A stretch of DNA of 64,000 nt from Acidobacteriota bacterium (lineage in GTDB: Bacteria; Acidobacteriota; Terriglobia; Bryobacterales; Bryobacteraceae). The stretch spans positions 1-64,000 of the forward strand of contig JAFDVZ010000024.1 of NCBI GenBank assembly GCA_018268715.1, in the 5' to 3' direction. Below the pieces are notes generated by a model. It did no database searches. It was not told the origin of the DNA and saw nothing but the letters and a program-made list of their open reading frames with translations. Positions 49,245-57,407 of the stretch are shown piece after piece. The stretch's first letter is position 1. The number at the start of each line of letters is the position of its first letter. The position numbers and the translations under genes are program-made.

Positions 49245-49494
49245 GCGGCGTCGAATGCTCGCATTGCTGCGAATCCGTCACGCCGCTCGCAATCAGGGTG
49301 CAAGCGTTGGTGATCGCGGTACGCAGCGCGTTCTGTTCCGTATCGGCCGACGCCACGCGGCAACTCGACCTGCCGGCGAACTGCATGCACACCTCGACGC
49401 GCACCCGCCCGCGAGCGAGCGTCAATGTCGAATAGATCAGGGCCGCAACAAACACCACGACGAAGATGATTCCGGCGACCACCGGCCGCCTCAC
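49222..49494 (-). CDS. Small membrane-anchored protein downstream of accA
   Basis: A 90-residue protein: one N-terminal hydrophobic helix (VVAGIIFVVVFVAALIYSTL), then a small periplasmic domain with three to four cysteines (VCMQF, SSCRV, NACTL, QQCEH) that could form disulfides. No family was recognised. The GTG start overlaps the accA stop (GTGA) and has GAGG eight bases upstream, so it is very likely translated and coupled to accA. Its 3' end overlaps the end of the convergent peptidase gene by 23 bases. Confidence 0.7.
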   Translation of the reverse strand: MRRPVVAGIIFVVVFVAALIYSTLTLARGRVRVEVCMQFAGRSSCRVASADTEQNALRTAITNACTLIASGVTDSQQCEHSTPLSVKWLK

Positions 49495-50360
49495 GCAGTG
49501 GCCTCGACGAAGAAGTTCCCCATCTTGCGGAACTTGTCGTAGCGGTGGTCAATAAGGTCCTTCGGCGCCAAGGCGGAAAGCTCGTCCAGCGCCTTGGCGA
49601 TGGCGTCGCCGAGCCACTGCGCCGCCTCATCGTAATCGGTGTGCGCGCCTTCGCCCGGCTCATTCACAATCTCATCCACCAGCCCCAGCCCGAGCAGATC
49701 CGGCGCCGTGATCTTCAGCGCCGCGGCCGCCTGCGCCGCCTTTCCAGCGTCGCGATAGATGATCGCCGCGCAGCTTTCCGGCGAAATGACGCTGTACACC
49801 GCGTTCTGCAGAATCAGCACGCGGTTGCCGACGCCGAGCGCCAGCGCGCCGCCACTGCCGCCCTCGCCGATGACGATGACGATGATCGGCACGCCCAGCC
49901 TCGACATCTCGCGCAGGTTCAGCGCGATCGCCTCCGCCTGTCCGCGCTCCTCGGCGTCGATGCCCGGATACGCGCCCGGCGTGTCGAGCATGGTGATGAT
50001 GGGCCGCCCGAACTTCGCCGCCAGCCGCATCAGCCGCAACGCCTTTCGATAACCCTCCGGCTTCGGCATGCCGAAATTACGAAGCAGCTTCTGTTTGGTG
50101 TCGCGCCCTTTCTGCTGTCCCACCACCATCACCGGCCGGCCGCGAAAGTACGCCATGCCGCCCACAATCGCCGCATCTTCGCCGAACGCGCGATCTCCCG
50201 CGATCTCGCTGAAGCCGGTGAACATCCGCTGGATATAGTCGAGCGTGTGCGGACGCTTCGGGTGTCGCGCCAACTGCACCCGTTGCCACGCCGGATTCGG
50301 CGGCTCGGGCGCCGGTGTTGCGGACTGCGCCGGTTGTTCGGATTCTGCGTTCGAGCTCAC
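49491..50360 (-). CDS. accA: Acetyl-CoA carboxylase carboxyltransferase subunit alpha
   Basis: The alpha half of the carboxyltransferase that makes malonyl-CoA for fatty-acid synthesis; 289 residues. Landmarks are WQRVQLARHPKRPHTLDYIQ, DRAFGEDAAIVGG, GRPVMVVGQQKGRDTKQKLLRNFG, ITMLDTPGAYPGIDAEERGQ and IGEGGSGGALALGVGNRV. The GTG at 50360 is chosen because GGAGG lies ten bases upstream and the codon overlaps the dnaE stop (GTGA); an upstream in-frame start at 50393 lies inside dnaE. The order dnaE-accA is conserved in many bacteria. It overlaps a small membrane-protein gene in the same way at its 3' end. Confidence 0.96.
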   Translation of the reverse strand: MSSNAESEQPAQSATPAPEPPNPAWQRVQLARHPKRPHTLDYIQRMFTGFSEIAGDRAFGEDAAIVGGMAYFRGRPVMVVGQQKGRDTKQKLLRNFGMPKPEGYRKALRLMRLAAKFGRPIITMLDTPGAYPGIDAEERGQAEAIALNLREMSRLGVPIIVIVIGEGGSGGALALGVGNRVLILQNAVYSVISPESCAAIIYRDAGKAAQAAAALKITAPDLLGLGLVDEIVNEPGEGAHTDYDEAAQWLGDAIAKALDELSALAPKDLIDHRYDKFRKMGNFFVEATA

Positions 50361-53300
50361 GATGCAACGACCTCCAGGGCTTCGGGCCCGCAAATGCGCG
50401 CCACTTCGGCCTTGAACTCTCTGTCCGGGCGTACCTTTACCGGAATATCCAGGATAACCGAGAAGTCGCGCGGCTTATCGATTCGCAGACGCACCGCCGT
50501 CGGTCCGGACTTCCGCTGGAACAGTTGATTCAATTCATCGGCCTTGCCGCCGCCGTTGGCGATGTTCACGCGGATGGCGATGACAGTGGGCAGATCCACG
50601 CGCACGTTCTCGAGCGCGATGATGTCCTGCACCGACAGCTTCGGCGGCGCGTTCTCTTCGGGGAACACGACGGCTTTCACCAGCACGGCCTTGTCCTGCC
50701 GGTCGTCGCCCAACATCGGCAGCAGGCGTTCGTACTGCGTCGAAAACACCATCGCTTCGCTGCTTCCCACCAGATCCTCCAGCGTCATCGACGCCCACGG
50801 CTTGCCTTCCTTCGAACGGCGCCGCTGGATGCTCGTCAGGATGCCGCACATCTTCACCTCGACGCCCTTCTCCAGGTCCTGTATGGTTTCGGTGGTGTGC
50901 GTGGCCAGTTCCGTCACCTTCTCCATGAACTGGTCGAGCGGATGTCCGGTGACGTAGAAGCCGAGCAGTTCCTTCTCGCCAGCCAGCTTCTCCTGGCTCG
51001 TCAGGTCCGGCACATTCGGCAGCGGCTGATCCTCGGTCTCGCTGGCCCCGCCGCCGAAGAAGTCGGCGAACAACCCGCTTTGCCCGCTCGCCTTGTCGCG
51101 CCAGGCCCGCTGTCCGGTTTCGATCGCCGAATCGAGCACCGTCATCAGTTGCGACCGCGTGCCGTTCAGCGAGTCCATCGCGCCCGCCTTGATCAGACTT
51201 TCGATGACGCGCCGGTTCACCGAGGCCATGTCCACGCGTTCGCAGAACTGGAACAGGGCCTTGAAACGCCCTTCCTCGGCGCGCGCCTTCACGATCGCTT
51301 CCACGGCGTTCGCGCCGACGTTCTTGATGGCGCCCAGGCCGAAACGGATCGCTCCCTTGCCGTCCTTGAACTCCGGCGTGAAGTTGAAGTCCGACGAATT
51401 CACATCCGGCGCGAGCACCGAAATGCCCATCTCACGGCACTCGTTGATGTACTTCACCACCTTCGACGTGTTGCCCGTTTCCGAGGTCAGCAGCGCCGAC
51501 ATGAACTCCACCGGGTAGTTGGCCTTCAGGTAGCCTGTCACGTAGGCCAGATACGCGTACGCCGCCGAGTGCGACTTATTGAACCCGTAGCCGGCGAACT
51601 GCGCCATCAGGTCGAAAATCTTCTCGATCTTGGGCTGGGGGAAACCGCGTTCAAGCGAGCCTCTGATGAACCGGGCGCGCTGTTTGTCCATCTCCTCGGC
51701 CTTCTTCTTGCCCATGGCGCGACGCAGGATGTCCGCATCGCCCAGCGAATACCCGGCCAGGCGATTGGAAATCTGCATCACCTGCTCCTGGTAGACGATA
51801 ACGCCCAGCGTCTCCTCCAGCAGCGGCTTCAACTCCGGCAGATCGTACTTCACCGCCTTGCGCCCGTGCTTGCGGTCGATGAAGTCGTCGATCATGCCGC
51901 CCTGAATCGGGCCCGGCCGGTACAGCGCGTTCAGCGCGCACAGATCCTCAACGCGCTCCGGCTGATAGCGGCGCAGGATGTCGCGCATGCCGGAGGATTC
52001 AAACTGGAACACGCCGCTCGTGTGACCCTTCGAAAAGATCTCATACGTCTTCGGATCGTCGAGCGGGAACTCTTCCGGATCGAGCATCGCACCGGTGCGC
52101 TTCTTGATCAGCATCAGCGCGTCATGGATGATGGTGAGCGTCGTCAGCCCCAGGAAGTCCATCTTGAGCAGCGCCAGCTTCTCAAGTCCGGCCATGTCGA
52201 ACTGCGTGACAATTTCATCCCGGTTGGTGCGATACAGCGGAACCAGGTCGGTGAGCGGCACCGGCGAAATCACGACCCCCGCCGCGTGGACGCCCGCGTT
52301 GCGCGCGAGCCCCTCGATCTTCTGCGCGACGTCCAGCACTTCCTTGACGCGCGGATCCTGCTTGGCCAGCTCGCCGAAGCCCGGCTCCTGCGCCAGCGCG
52401 TCCTTCAGCTTGATGTTGAGCTGATTCGGCACCAGCTTGGTGATCCGGTCGACCTCGTTGAAGCTCATGTCGAGCACGCGCCCGACGTCCTTGATGGCCG
52501 CCTTGGTGGCCAGCGTGCCGAACGTGATGATCTGCGCCACCTGCTCGCGCCCGTACTTTTCGGTGACGTACTGAATCACCTCGCCGCGGCGGTTCGTGCA
52601 GAAGTCCACGTCGACGTCGGGGAAGCTGATGCGCTCGGGATTGAGGAATCGTTCAAACAGCAGCCCGTACTGCAGCGGATCGACGTCGGTGATCTGCATC
52701 GCGTAGCTGACCAGGCTCCCCGCGGCCGACCCGCGCCCCGGACCCACCGGAATCCCCTTCGACTTGGCGTGCCGTATGAAGTCCCAGACGATCAGGAAGT
52801 AGCCCGAGAACTTCATCTGCTGGATCATCTTGATCTCGCGATCCAGCCGTTCGGCGTACTCCGCCATGTCGTGCTTCAGCGCGCCCTGCGCTTGCATGGC
52901 TTCCAGGCGCGAGCGCCGCCGCTCGAAGCCCTGCCGCGCCACGTACTCGAAGTAGGTGTCGGTGGAATGCTCCGCCGGCACGTCGAACTTCGGGAACGGA
53001 TCCTTCACCTTTTCGAGCTTCACGTGGCAGCGCTGGGCGATGTCCCACGTGCGATCCATGGCATGCTCGATTTCGCCGAACAGCGTCAGCATCTCGGCTT
53101 TGGTTTTCAGATAGAAATCGGGCGTGGTGAAGCGCATCCGGTTCGGATCGCTCATGGTCTTGCCCGTGCCGATGCACAGCAGGATTTCGTGCATGCGCGG
53201 GTCGTCCTTGCGCAGGTAGTGCGAATCGTTGGTCACCACCATGGGGATGCCCGTGTCGCCCGACAGCCGGTTCACGGCCGGCATCACCAGGCGGTCCTGC

Positions 53301-53842
53301 TCCAGGTGATGGTCCTGCATTTCAAGGAAGAAGTTGTTCTTCCCGAACATGTCGGTGTATTCGTAGGCGAGCCGTTTCGCCTCGTCGTAACGGTCCGACA
53401 TCAGCGTCTCGTTGATGTCGCCCCGCAGGCACGCCGACAGCGCGATCAGCCCCTTGGAATGCAGCGCCAGCAGCTCCTTGTCGATGCGCGGCTTGTAATA
53501 GAAGCCCTCCAGGCACGCCGTCGACACCAGCTTGATCAGGTTGCGGTAGCCCTCCTGGTTCTCGCACAACAGCACCAGGTGGTTATAGCGGTTGGTGTCA
53601 GACTTGACCGTGTAGCTCTGCTGCGAAACATACACCTCGCAGCCGATCACCGGATGGACGTTCTTCTCCTTCGCCTTGTTGTAGAACTCCACGGCGCCGA
53701 AAAGGTTGCCGTGGTCGGTCATGGCGATGGCGGGCATCTTCTCGGCCGCCACGGTATCCATCAACTGGCCGATTTCGCAGGCTCCGTCGAGCAGCGAATA
53801 GTCGGTATGGCAATGCAGATGTACGAAGGGCGTGTCAGACAT
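50357..53842 (-). CDS. dnaE: DNA polymerase III subunit alpha
   Basis: The 1,161-residue replicative polymerase. The N-terminal PHP domain starts FVHLHCHTDYSLLDGAC, with AMTDHGNLFG. The polymerase active site has two catalytic aspartates in FPDVDVDFCTNRRGE near residues 405-415, preceded by GPGRGSAAGSLVSYA. The C-terminal part contains the helix-hairpin-helix and an OB-fold region (VKMCGILTSIQRRRSKEGKPWASMTLED). The length is that of DnaE1. A very long open frame on the opposite strand is only a mirror effect of high G+C codon use. Its promoter probably overlaps that of the divergent ECF sigma gene. Confidence 0.97.
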   Translation of the reverse strand: MSDTPFVHLHCHTDYSLLDGACEIGQLMDTVAAEKMPAIAMTDHGNLFGAVEFYNKAKEKNVHPVIGCEVYVSQQSYTVKSDTNRYNHLVLLCENQEGYRNLIKLVSTACLEGFYYKPRIDKELLALHSKGLIALSACLRGDINETLMSDRYDEAKRLAYEYTDMFGKNNFFLEMQDHHLEQDRLVMPAVNRLSGDTGIPMVVTNDSHYLRKDDPRMHEILLCIGTGKTMSDPNRMRFTTPDFYLKTKAEMLTLFGEIEHAMDRTWDIAQRCHVKLEKVKDPFPKFDVPAEHSTDTYFEYVARQGFERRRSRLEAMQAQGALKHDMAEYAERLDREIKMIQQMKFSGYFLIVWDFIRHAKSKGIPVGPGRGSAAGSLVSYAMQITDVDPLQYGLLFERFLNPERISFPDVDVDFCTNRRGEVIQYVTEKYGREQVAQIITFGTLATKAAIKDVGRVLDMSFNEVDRITKLVPNQLNIKLKDALAQEPGFGELAKQDPRVKEVLDVAQKIEGLARNAGVHAAGVVISPVPLTDLVPLYRTNRDEIVTQFDMAGLEKLALLKMDFLGLTTLTIIHDALMLIKKRTGAMLDPEEFPLDDPKTYEIFSKGHTSGVFQFESSGMRDILRRYQPERVEDLCALNALYRPGPIQGGMIDDFIDRKHGRKAVKYDLPELKPLLEETLGVIVYQEQVMQISNRLAGYSLGDADILRRAMGKKKAEEMDKQRARFIRGSLERGFPQPKIEKIFDLMAQFAGYGFNKSHSAAYAYLAYVTGYLKANYPVEFMSALLTSETGNTSKVVKYINECREMGISVLAPDVNSSDFNFTPEFKDGKGAIRFGLGAIKNVGANAVEAIVKARAEEGRFKALFQFCERVDMASVNRRVIESLIKAGAMDSLNGTRSQLMTVLDSAIETGQRAWRDKASGQSGLFADFFGGGASETEDQPLPNVPDLTSQEKLAGEKELLGFYVTGHPLDQFMEKVTELATHTTETIQDLEKGVEVKMCGILTSIQRRRSKEGKPWASMTLEDLVGSSEAMVFSTQYERLLPMLGDDRQDKAVLVKAVVFPEENAPPKLSVQDIIALENVRVDLPTVIAIRVNIANGGGKADELNQLFQRKSGPTAVRLRIDKPRDFSVILDIPVKVRPDREFKAEVARICGPEALEVVAS

Positions 53843-53893
53843 TCATGAGCATCCAGCCGCGGGTCCGCCGCGCGTCGGGGGTGGTTGTTTACT

Positions 53894-53901
53894 AGTATAG
53901 G
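53894..53901. promoter_or_regulatory. Overlapping divergent -10-like elements (dnaE / ECF sigma)
   Basis: AGTATAGG at 53894-53901 reads TATAGG on the plus strand, toward the sigma gene, and TATACT on the minus strand, toward dnaE, the best -10 match in the 131-base gap. Two transcripts could start back to back here. The -35 elements are not convincing. Confidence 0.4.
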
Positions 53902-53973
53902 ACGCGGACGAAGGTGCGCTCGCTCGGAAAAATCCCGCCTAACCGCCGCGCCGTCGCCCAGTCTAAAGAGCGG

Positions 53974-54540
53974 ATGGAAGAAACCGACTCGGCCGCAATC
54001 GCCCGGGCGCGATCCGGCGACGCCGACGCTTTCCGCTCCCTGGTTGAGCGGCATAGCCGGAACGTCTTCCGTCTGGCGTTCCGTATGACCGGCAACGAAA
54101 ACGACGCCGAGGACATCGTGCAGGAGACCTTCCTGCGCGCCTATAAACAACTCGGCCGGTACGAGTCCAGGTCCAGTTTCGGAACCTGGCTGTACCGCAT
54201 CGCCGCCAACTGCTCGCTCGATCTCATCCGGGTGCGCAAGTTCCGCGGCGAGCTGCCGAAAAGCGACGACGAAAACAAGGACCCCATGGAGATGCTGCCC
54301 AGTTCAGAACCCGGCCCCGACCGCCTGGCCGCCAGCCGCCAGGTGGAGCAACACGTTGCCGAGGCCATGGCGGGCCTGTCGGCGCAGGAACGCACCGCCT
54401 TCGTGCTGCGCCACTTCGAGGGGCTCTCGATCGAGCAGATCAGCGGCATGCTCGGCGTGGGCGGCAACGCGGCCAAGCACAGCATCTTCCGAGCCGTCCA
54501 AAAACTGCGGGCGGCCCTCGGACCGCTGGTGGAGGCATGA
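53974..54540 (+). CDS. ECF-type RNA polymerase sigma factor (RpoE-like)
   Basis: About 188 residues. Region 2 is AFRSLVERHSRNVFRLAFRMTGNENDAEDIVQETFLRAYKQL with FGTWLYRIAANCSLDLIR; region 4 is LSAQERTAFVLRHFEGLSIEQISGMLGVGGNAAKHSIFRAVQKLR. It belongs to the RpoE-like group controlled by zinc anti-sigma proteins, and one is encoded directly downstream with a four-base overlap. A GTG at 53914 would add 20 residues and sits 12 bases from a -10-like TATAGG; the ATG at 53974 is the usual family start. The operon continues with two HEAT-repeat proteins. Confidence 0.93.
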   Translation: MEETDSAAIARARSGDADAFRSLVERHSRNVFRLAFRMTGNENDAEDIVQETFLRAYKQLGRYESRSSFGTWLYRIAANCSLDLIRVRKFRGELPKSDDENKDPMEMLPSSEPGPDRLAASRQVEQHVAEAMAGLSAQERTAFVLRHFEGLSIEQISGMLGVGGNAAKHSIFRAVQKLRAALGPLVEA

Positions 54541-55256
54541 TGGAGCATCCGTCGGAAGAGCAACTGGTTCTGCACTACTACGGCGAATCGAACGCCGCGC
54601 TCGACTCGCACTTCGCCGTCTGCGAGGCCTGTCGCGACGAGTACCGCAAGTTGCAACGCGTGCTGAACAGCGTGGACAGCCTGCCGGTTCCGGAGCGGTC
54701 GGCGAGCTATGGCGCCGAGGTCTGGAGCCGGCTGGAGCCCCACGTCGGCCGCCCCGCGCGGCGCCGGTGGTTCGGCTGGCGGCGCGTTGCGGTCGCCGCC
54801 GCCATGGCGCTGCTGATCGTCGGGGCGTTCCTCGCCGGCCGTTTCGGCGCCCGGCAAAGCGCGCCCGCCGTCGCTACGGCTCAACCGGTCCGCGAGCGGA
54901 TCCTGCTGGTCGCCGTCGGCGATCACCTGGAGCGTTCGAAGCTGGTGCTCGCGGAGCTGTCGAACCTGGGCGGATCGAAACAGGGCCGCGTCGACATCAG
55001 CTACGAACAGCGCTCGGCGGAGGATCTGATCGAATCGAGCCGTCTGTACCGGATGACTGCCGTCGCCAGCGGCGACCGGGCCACGGCTAGTCTGCTCGAC
55101 GAGGTCGAACGCGTCCTGCTCGACGTCGCCAACGGGCCGTCCGAAATCTCCGGCGATCAACTGCAGGTGCTGCAGAAGCGGATCGCCGACACCGGAATTC
55201 TCTTCAAAGTGCGCGTCTACGCCACCCACGTGGGCGAGCGTGAACGCAAACTCTAA
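54537..55256 (+). CDS. Zinc anti-sigma factor (membrane-anchored)
   Basis: A 239-residue protein with the ZAS motif H-xxx-C-xx-C in DSHFAVCEACRDEY near residues 24-32, one membrane helix (about 83-103: VAVAAAMALLIVGAFLAG) and a periplasmic domain (about 115-239). It should hold the upstream sigma factor inactive and release it on an envelope signal. The periplasmic part carries a helical ERSKLVLAELSNL region of unknown fold. It overlaps the sigma gene by four bases (ATGA). The next gene starts 31 bases after its stop with its own Shine-Dalgarno sequence. Confidence 0.92.
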   Translation: MMEHPSEEQLVLHYYGESNAALDSHFAVCEACRDEYRKLQRVLNSVDSLPVPERSASYGAEVWSRLEPHVGRPARRRWFGWRRVAVAAAMALLIVGAFLAGRFGARQSAPAVATAQPVRERILLVAVGDHLERSKLVLAELSNLGGSKQGRVDISYEQRSAEDLIESSRLYRMTAVASGDRATASLLDEVERVLLDVANGPSEISGDQLQVLQKRIADTGILFKVRVYATHVGERERKL

Positions 55257-55287
55257 CCGTAACCGCGCCACGCGGAGGAACAAACAT

Positions 55288-56493
55288 ATGCGGCTTATTT
55301 TGATTTTGACGATGACGGCCATCGCGTCGATGGCTCAGGATGAAACGCGGCTCGCCCAACAGGCGGCCATTCTCGCGCAGCAGGAGGCGTTCCAGGCCGT
55401 CCAGGAGACGGCGCAGGCCGCCGGCGAGGACGCACGCGATCAGGCGTTGCGGGCGGCGAAGGAGCGGACCGGTGAGCAGTCTCGCCTGATGGCGGTTCAG
55501 ACTGCGGAGCGGGCGCGTGAAATGACCGCTCGCACCCTGGCCAGAACCGATCGTGAAGACGCCAACTACCGCCGCGGCACCAGCGCCATCGACCGTCGCG
55601 ATTACGACGGCGCCATCGTGGCCTTCGACCGCGCCATCGAGGCCAAGATCGCTCGCACCGACGGCGCCCTCTATTGGAAGGCCTACGCGCAGAACCGGCT
55701 GGGCCGCCGCGACCAGGCGCTCGCCTCGCTCGCCCAGCTTCAGAAGGAGTTTCCGCAGAGCCGCTGGACCAGCGACGCCAAGGCGCTCGAAGTCGAGGTG
55801 CGCCAGGCCGCTGGACGCCCCGTCTCGCCAGACGCCGAGGCCGACGAGGACCTGAAGCTGCTCGCCCTCAACGGCCTGGTCAACAGCGACCCTGCGCGCG
55901 CCATTCCACTGCTCGAAAAGGTGATCGCGGATCCGAAATCCGGGCCCCGCGTCAAAGAGCGGGCGCTGTTCGTCGTCGCCCAAAGCGGCGATCCCAAGGC
56001 GCGCGATATCCTGTTGCAGACCGCCAAGGGCCGCGGCAACCCCGACATACAGATGAAGGCCATCGAGTACCTGGGCGTCTTCGGCAAGGGCAACGGCCAG
56101 GCGCTCGCCGACGTCTACGCGTCCTCCTCCGATGTCGCTGTCAAGCGCGCCGTCATTCGCGGCTTCATGATTTCGCGGGACTCCGACCGCCTGCTCGGCA
56201 TCGTCAAATCCGAGAAGACGCCCGAGTTGCGCATTGAGGCGATCCGCCTGCTCGGCACGATGGGCCGCGACCGCACCGGCGACGCTCTGGTGTCCCTATA
56301 CGCCTCGGAATCGGATCGCGGCGTCAAGAACGCCATCATCGACGGCCTCTTCATCCAGCAGAACGCCAAGGCCATGATCGAACTGGCCCGCAAGGAGTCC
56401 GACGTCTCCGTGAAGAAAGAACTGGTGCAGCGGCTCGCCTACATGCACAACAAGGAAGCCTCCGACTACATGATGGAGATCATCGGCAAATGA
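55288..56493 (+). CDS. Exported TPR/HEAT-repeat protein
   Basis: About 401 residues. A leader (MRLILILTMTAIASMAQ) is followed by an Ala/Gln/Glu-rich helical, probably coiled-coil, part (about 20-85), one or two tetratricopeptide units (about 90-165: YRRGTSAIDRRDYDGAIVAFDRAIEA), and then HEAT-like repeats of about 30 residues to the C-terminus (for example SDRLLGIVKSEKTPELRIEAIRLLGTMG). The strong GGAGG before the ATG at 55288 decides the start against an in-frame one at 55240. It is probably a periplasmic scaffold controlled by, or sensing for, the ECF system. Confidence 0.85.
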   Translation: MRLILILTMTAIASMAQDETRLAQQAAILAQQEAFQAVQETAQAAGEDARDQALRAAKERTGEQSRLMAVQTAERAREMTARTLARTDREDANYRRGTSAIDRRDYDGAIVAFDRAIEAKIARTDGALYWKAYAQNRLGRRDQALASLAQLQKEFPQSRWTSDAKALEVEVRQAAGRPVSPDAEADEDLKLLALNGLVNSDPARAIPLLEKVIADPKSGPRVKERALFVVAQSGDPKARDILLQTAKGRGNPDIQMKAIEYLGVFGKGNGQALADVYASSSDVAVKRAVIRGFMISRDSDRLLGIVKSEKTPELRIEAIRLLGTMGRDRTGDALVSLYASESDRGVKNAIIDGLFIQQNAKAMIELARKESDVSVKKELVQRLAYMHNKEASDYMMEIIGK

Positions 56494-57356
56494 CGCGCGC
56501 ACTTCTCGCCCTCACGTTCGCGGGCGTTGCGGCAATCGCGCAGCCGCCCCAGTTTGTCAACGGAAAGATCGAAACTCGGCAGTCGGCCGGCCTCTCCAAC
56601 GCGGTTCGCGGAGTTTCCGGAACCGCCTGGGTCGGATACGCCGTGCCGATCCTTCCGGGCGACCGTCAGATGTGCGGGTGGGACGGCGGACATCCCGCCC
56701 GCCGCCTCTCGCTCGAAGGCCCGTCCACGATGTTCGTGTTGGTTCGCGTCGAGCAAGGGCAGGTCGGGAAGATCCGCACGGCCACGCCCGATTGTGAAAT
56801 CGACGCCGGCGGCCTGACGCTCATCTGGCTTGCCGGCGTCACGCCGTCGGAAAGCGTCGCTTACCTGGCGACCTTCATCGGGCAGGATCGCCTGGGCGAC
56901 GCCGCGATGACCGGCATCGCCTTCCATAAGGACCCCGCCGCGGGCCGGTTCTTTGAAAGCGTCTTGGACTCCAACCCGTCCGATAAAGTCCGGGAGAAGG
57001 CCGTGATGTGGCTCTCCATCGGCCAGCACAACTACGACCGCGTCATCCGCGCCGCGCATGAGGACAAGAGCCCTCGCGTCCGCGGCCAGGCGCTATTCTG
57101 GCTCGCGCAGGGCGCGCAGAAGAAGGTTGCCGCCGATACGATCTCGGGCGCCATCGCGAACGACCCGGAAACTGAAGTCAAGAAGAAGGCCGTCTTCGCC
57201 CTCACCCAGATCCCCGGCGGCGACGGCGTCCCGAAACTCATCGAAGTGGCCCGTACGAATCGCAATCCCGAGGTCCGCAAGCAGGCCATCTTCTGGTTGG
57301 GCCAGTCCAAGGACCAGCGAGCCCTCGAATTCATCGAACAGGTCCTCACTCGCTAA
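56490..57356 (+). CDS. Exported HEAT-repeat protein
   Basis: A 288-residue protein overlapping the previous gene by four bases. After a leader (MTRALLALTFAGVAAIAQ) comes a domain of about 110 residues including VRGVSGTAWVGYAVPILPGDRQMCGW. HEAT-like repeats then run to the end (DNPSDKVREKAVMWLSIGQ type, VRGQALFWLAQGAQ, PEVRKQAIFWLGQSKDQRAL). It is clearly a paralogous companion of the TPR/HEAT protein before it. The pair closes the sigma/anti-sigma operon, suggesting that both are envelope components co-regulated with it. Binding partners are unknown. Confidence 0.82.
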   Translation: MTRALLALTFAGVAAIAQPPQFVNGKIETRQSAGLSNAVRGVSGTAWVGYAVPILPGDRQMCGWDGGHPARRLSLEGPSTMFVLVRVEQGQVGKIRTATPDCEIDAGGLTLIWLAGVTPSESVAYLATFIGQDRLGDAAMTGIAFHKDPAAGRFFESVLDSNPSDKVREKAVMWLSIGQHNYDRVIRAAHEDKSPRVRGQALFWLAQGAQKKVAADTISGAIANDPETEVKKKAVFALTQIPGGDGVPKLIEVARTNRNPEVRKQAIFWLGQSKDQRALEFIEQVLTR

Positions 57357-57385
57357 TCACTTAGGGCCGAAAGGCGCGCTTTCCC

Positions 57386-57407
57386 TATAATTGGAGTTAG
57401 CTCCAAT
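57386..57407 (+). promoter_or_regulatory. -10 element and perfect dyad across the ntrY-like start codon
   Basis: TATAAT at 57386-57391 is followed at once by ATTGGAG (57390-57396), loop TTAG and CTCCAAT (57401-57407), a perfect seven-base inverted repeat. Its left arm contains the GGAG Shine-Dalgarno sequence and its right arm runs into the ATG at 57406. The dyad could hide the ribosome site in RNA or be an operator in DNA. The nearest -35 candidate is poor. Confidence 0.5.

Noticed and set aside
50315..53848. A 1,177-codon open frame on the plus strand opposite dnaE
   Set aside because: It mirrors a highly conserved gene; its product is rich in Arg/His/Leu with no domain. High third-position G+C keeps the mirror frame open. 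The same holds for long frames opposite the GT2 gene (10237-11676), around 13881-15335 and at 18889-20685.
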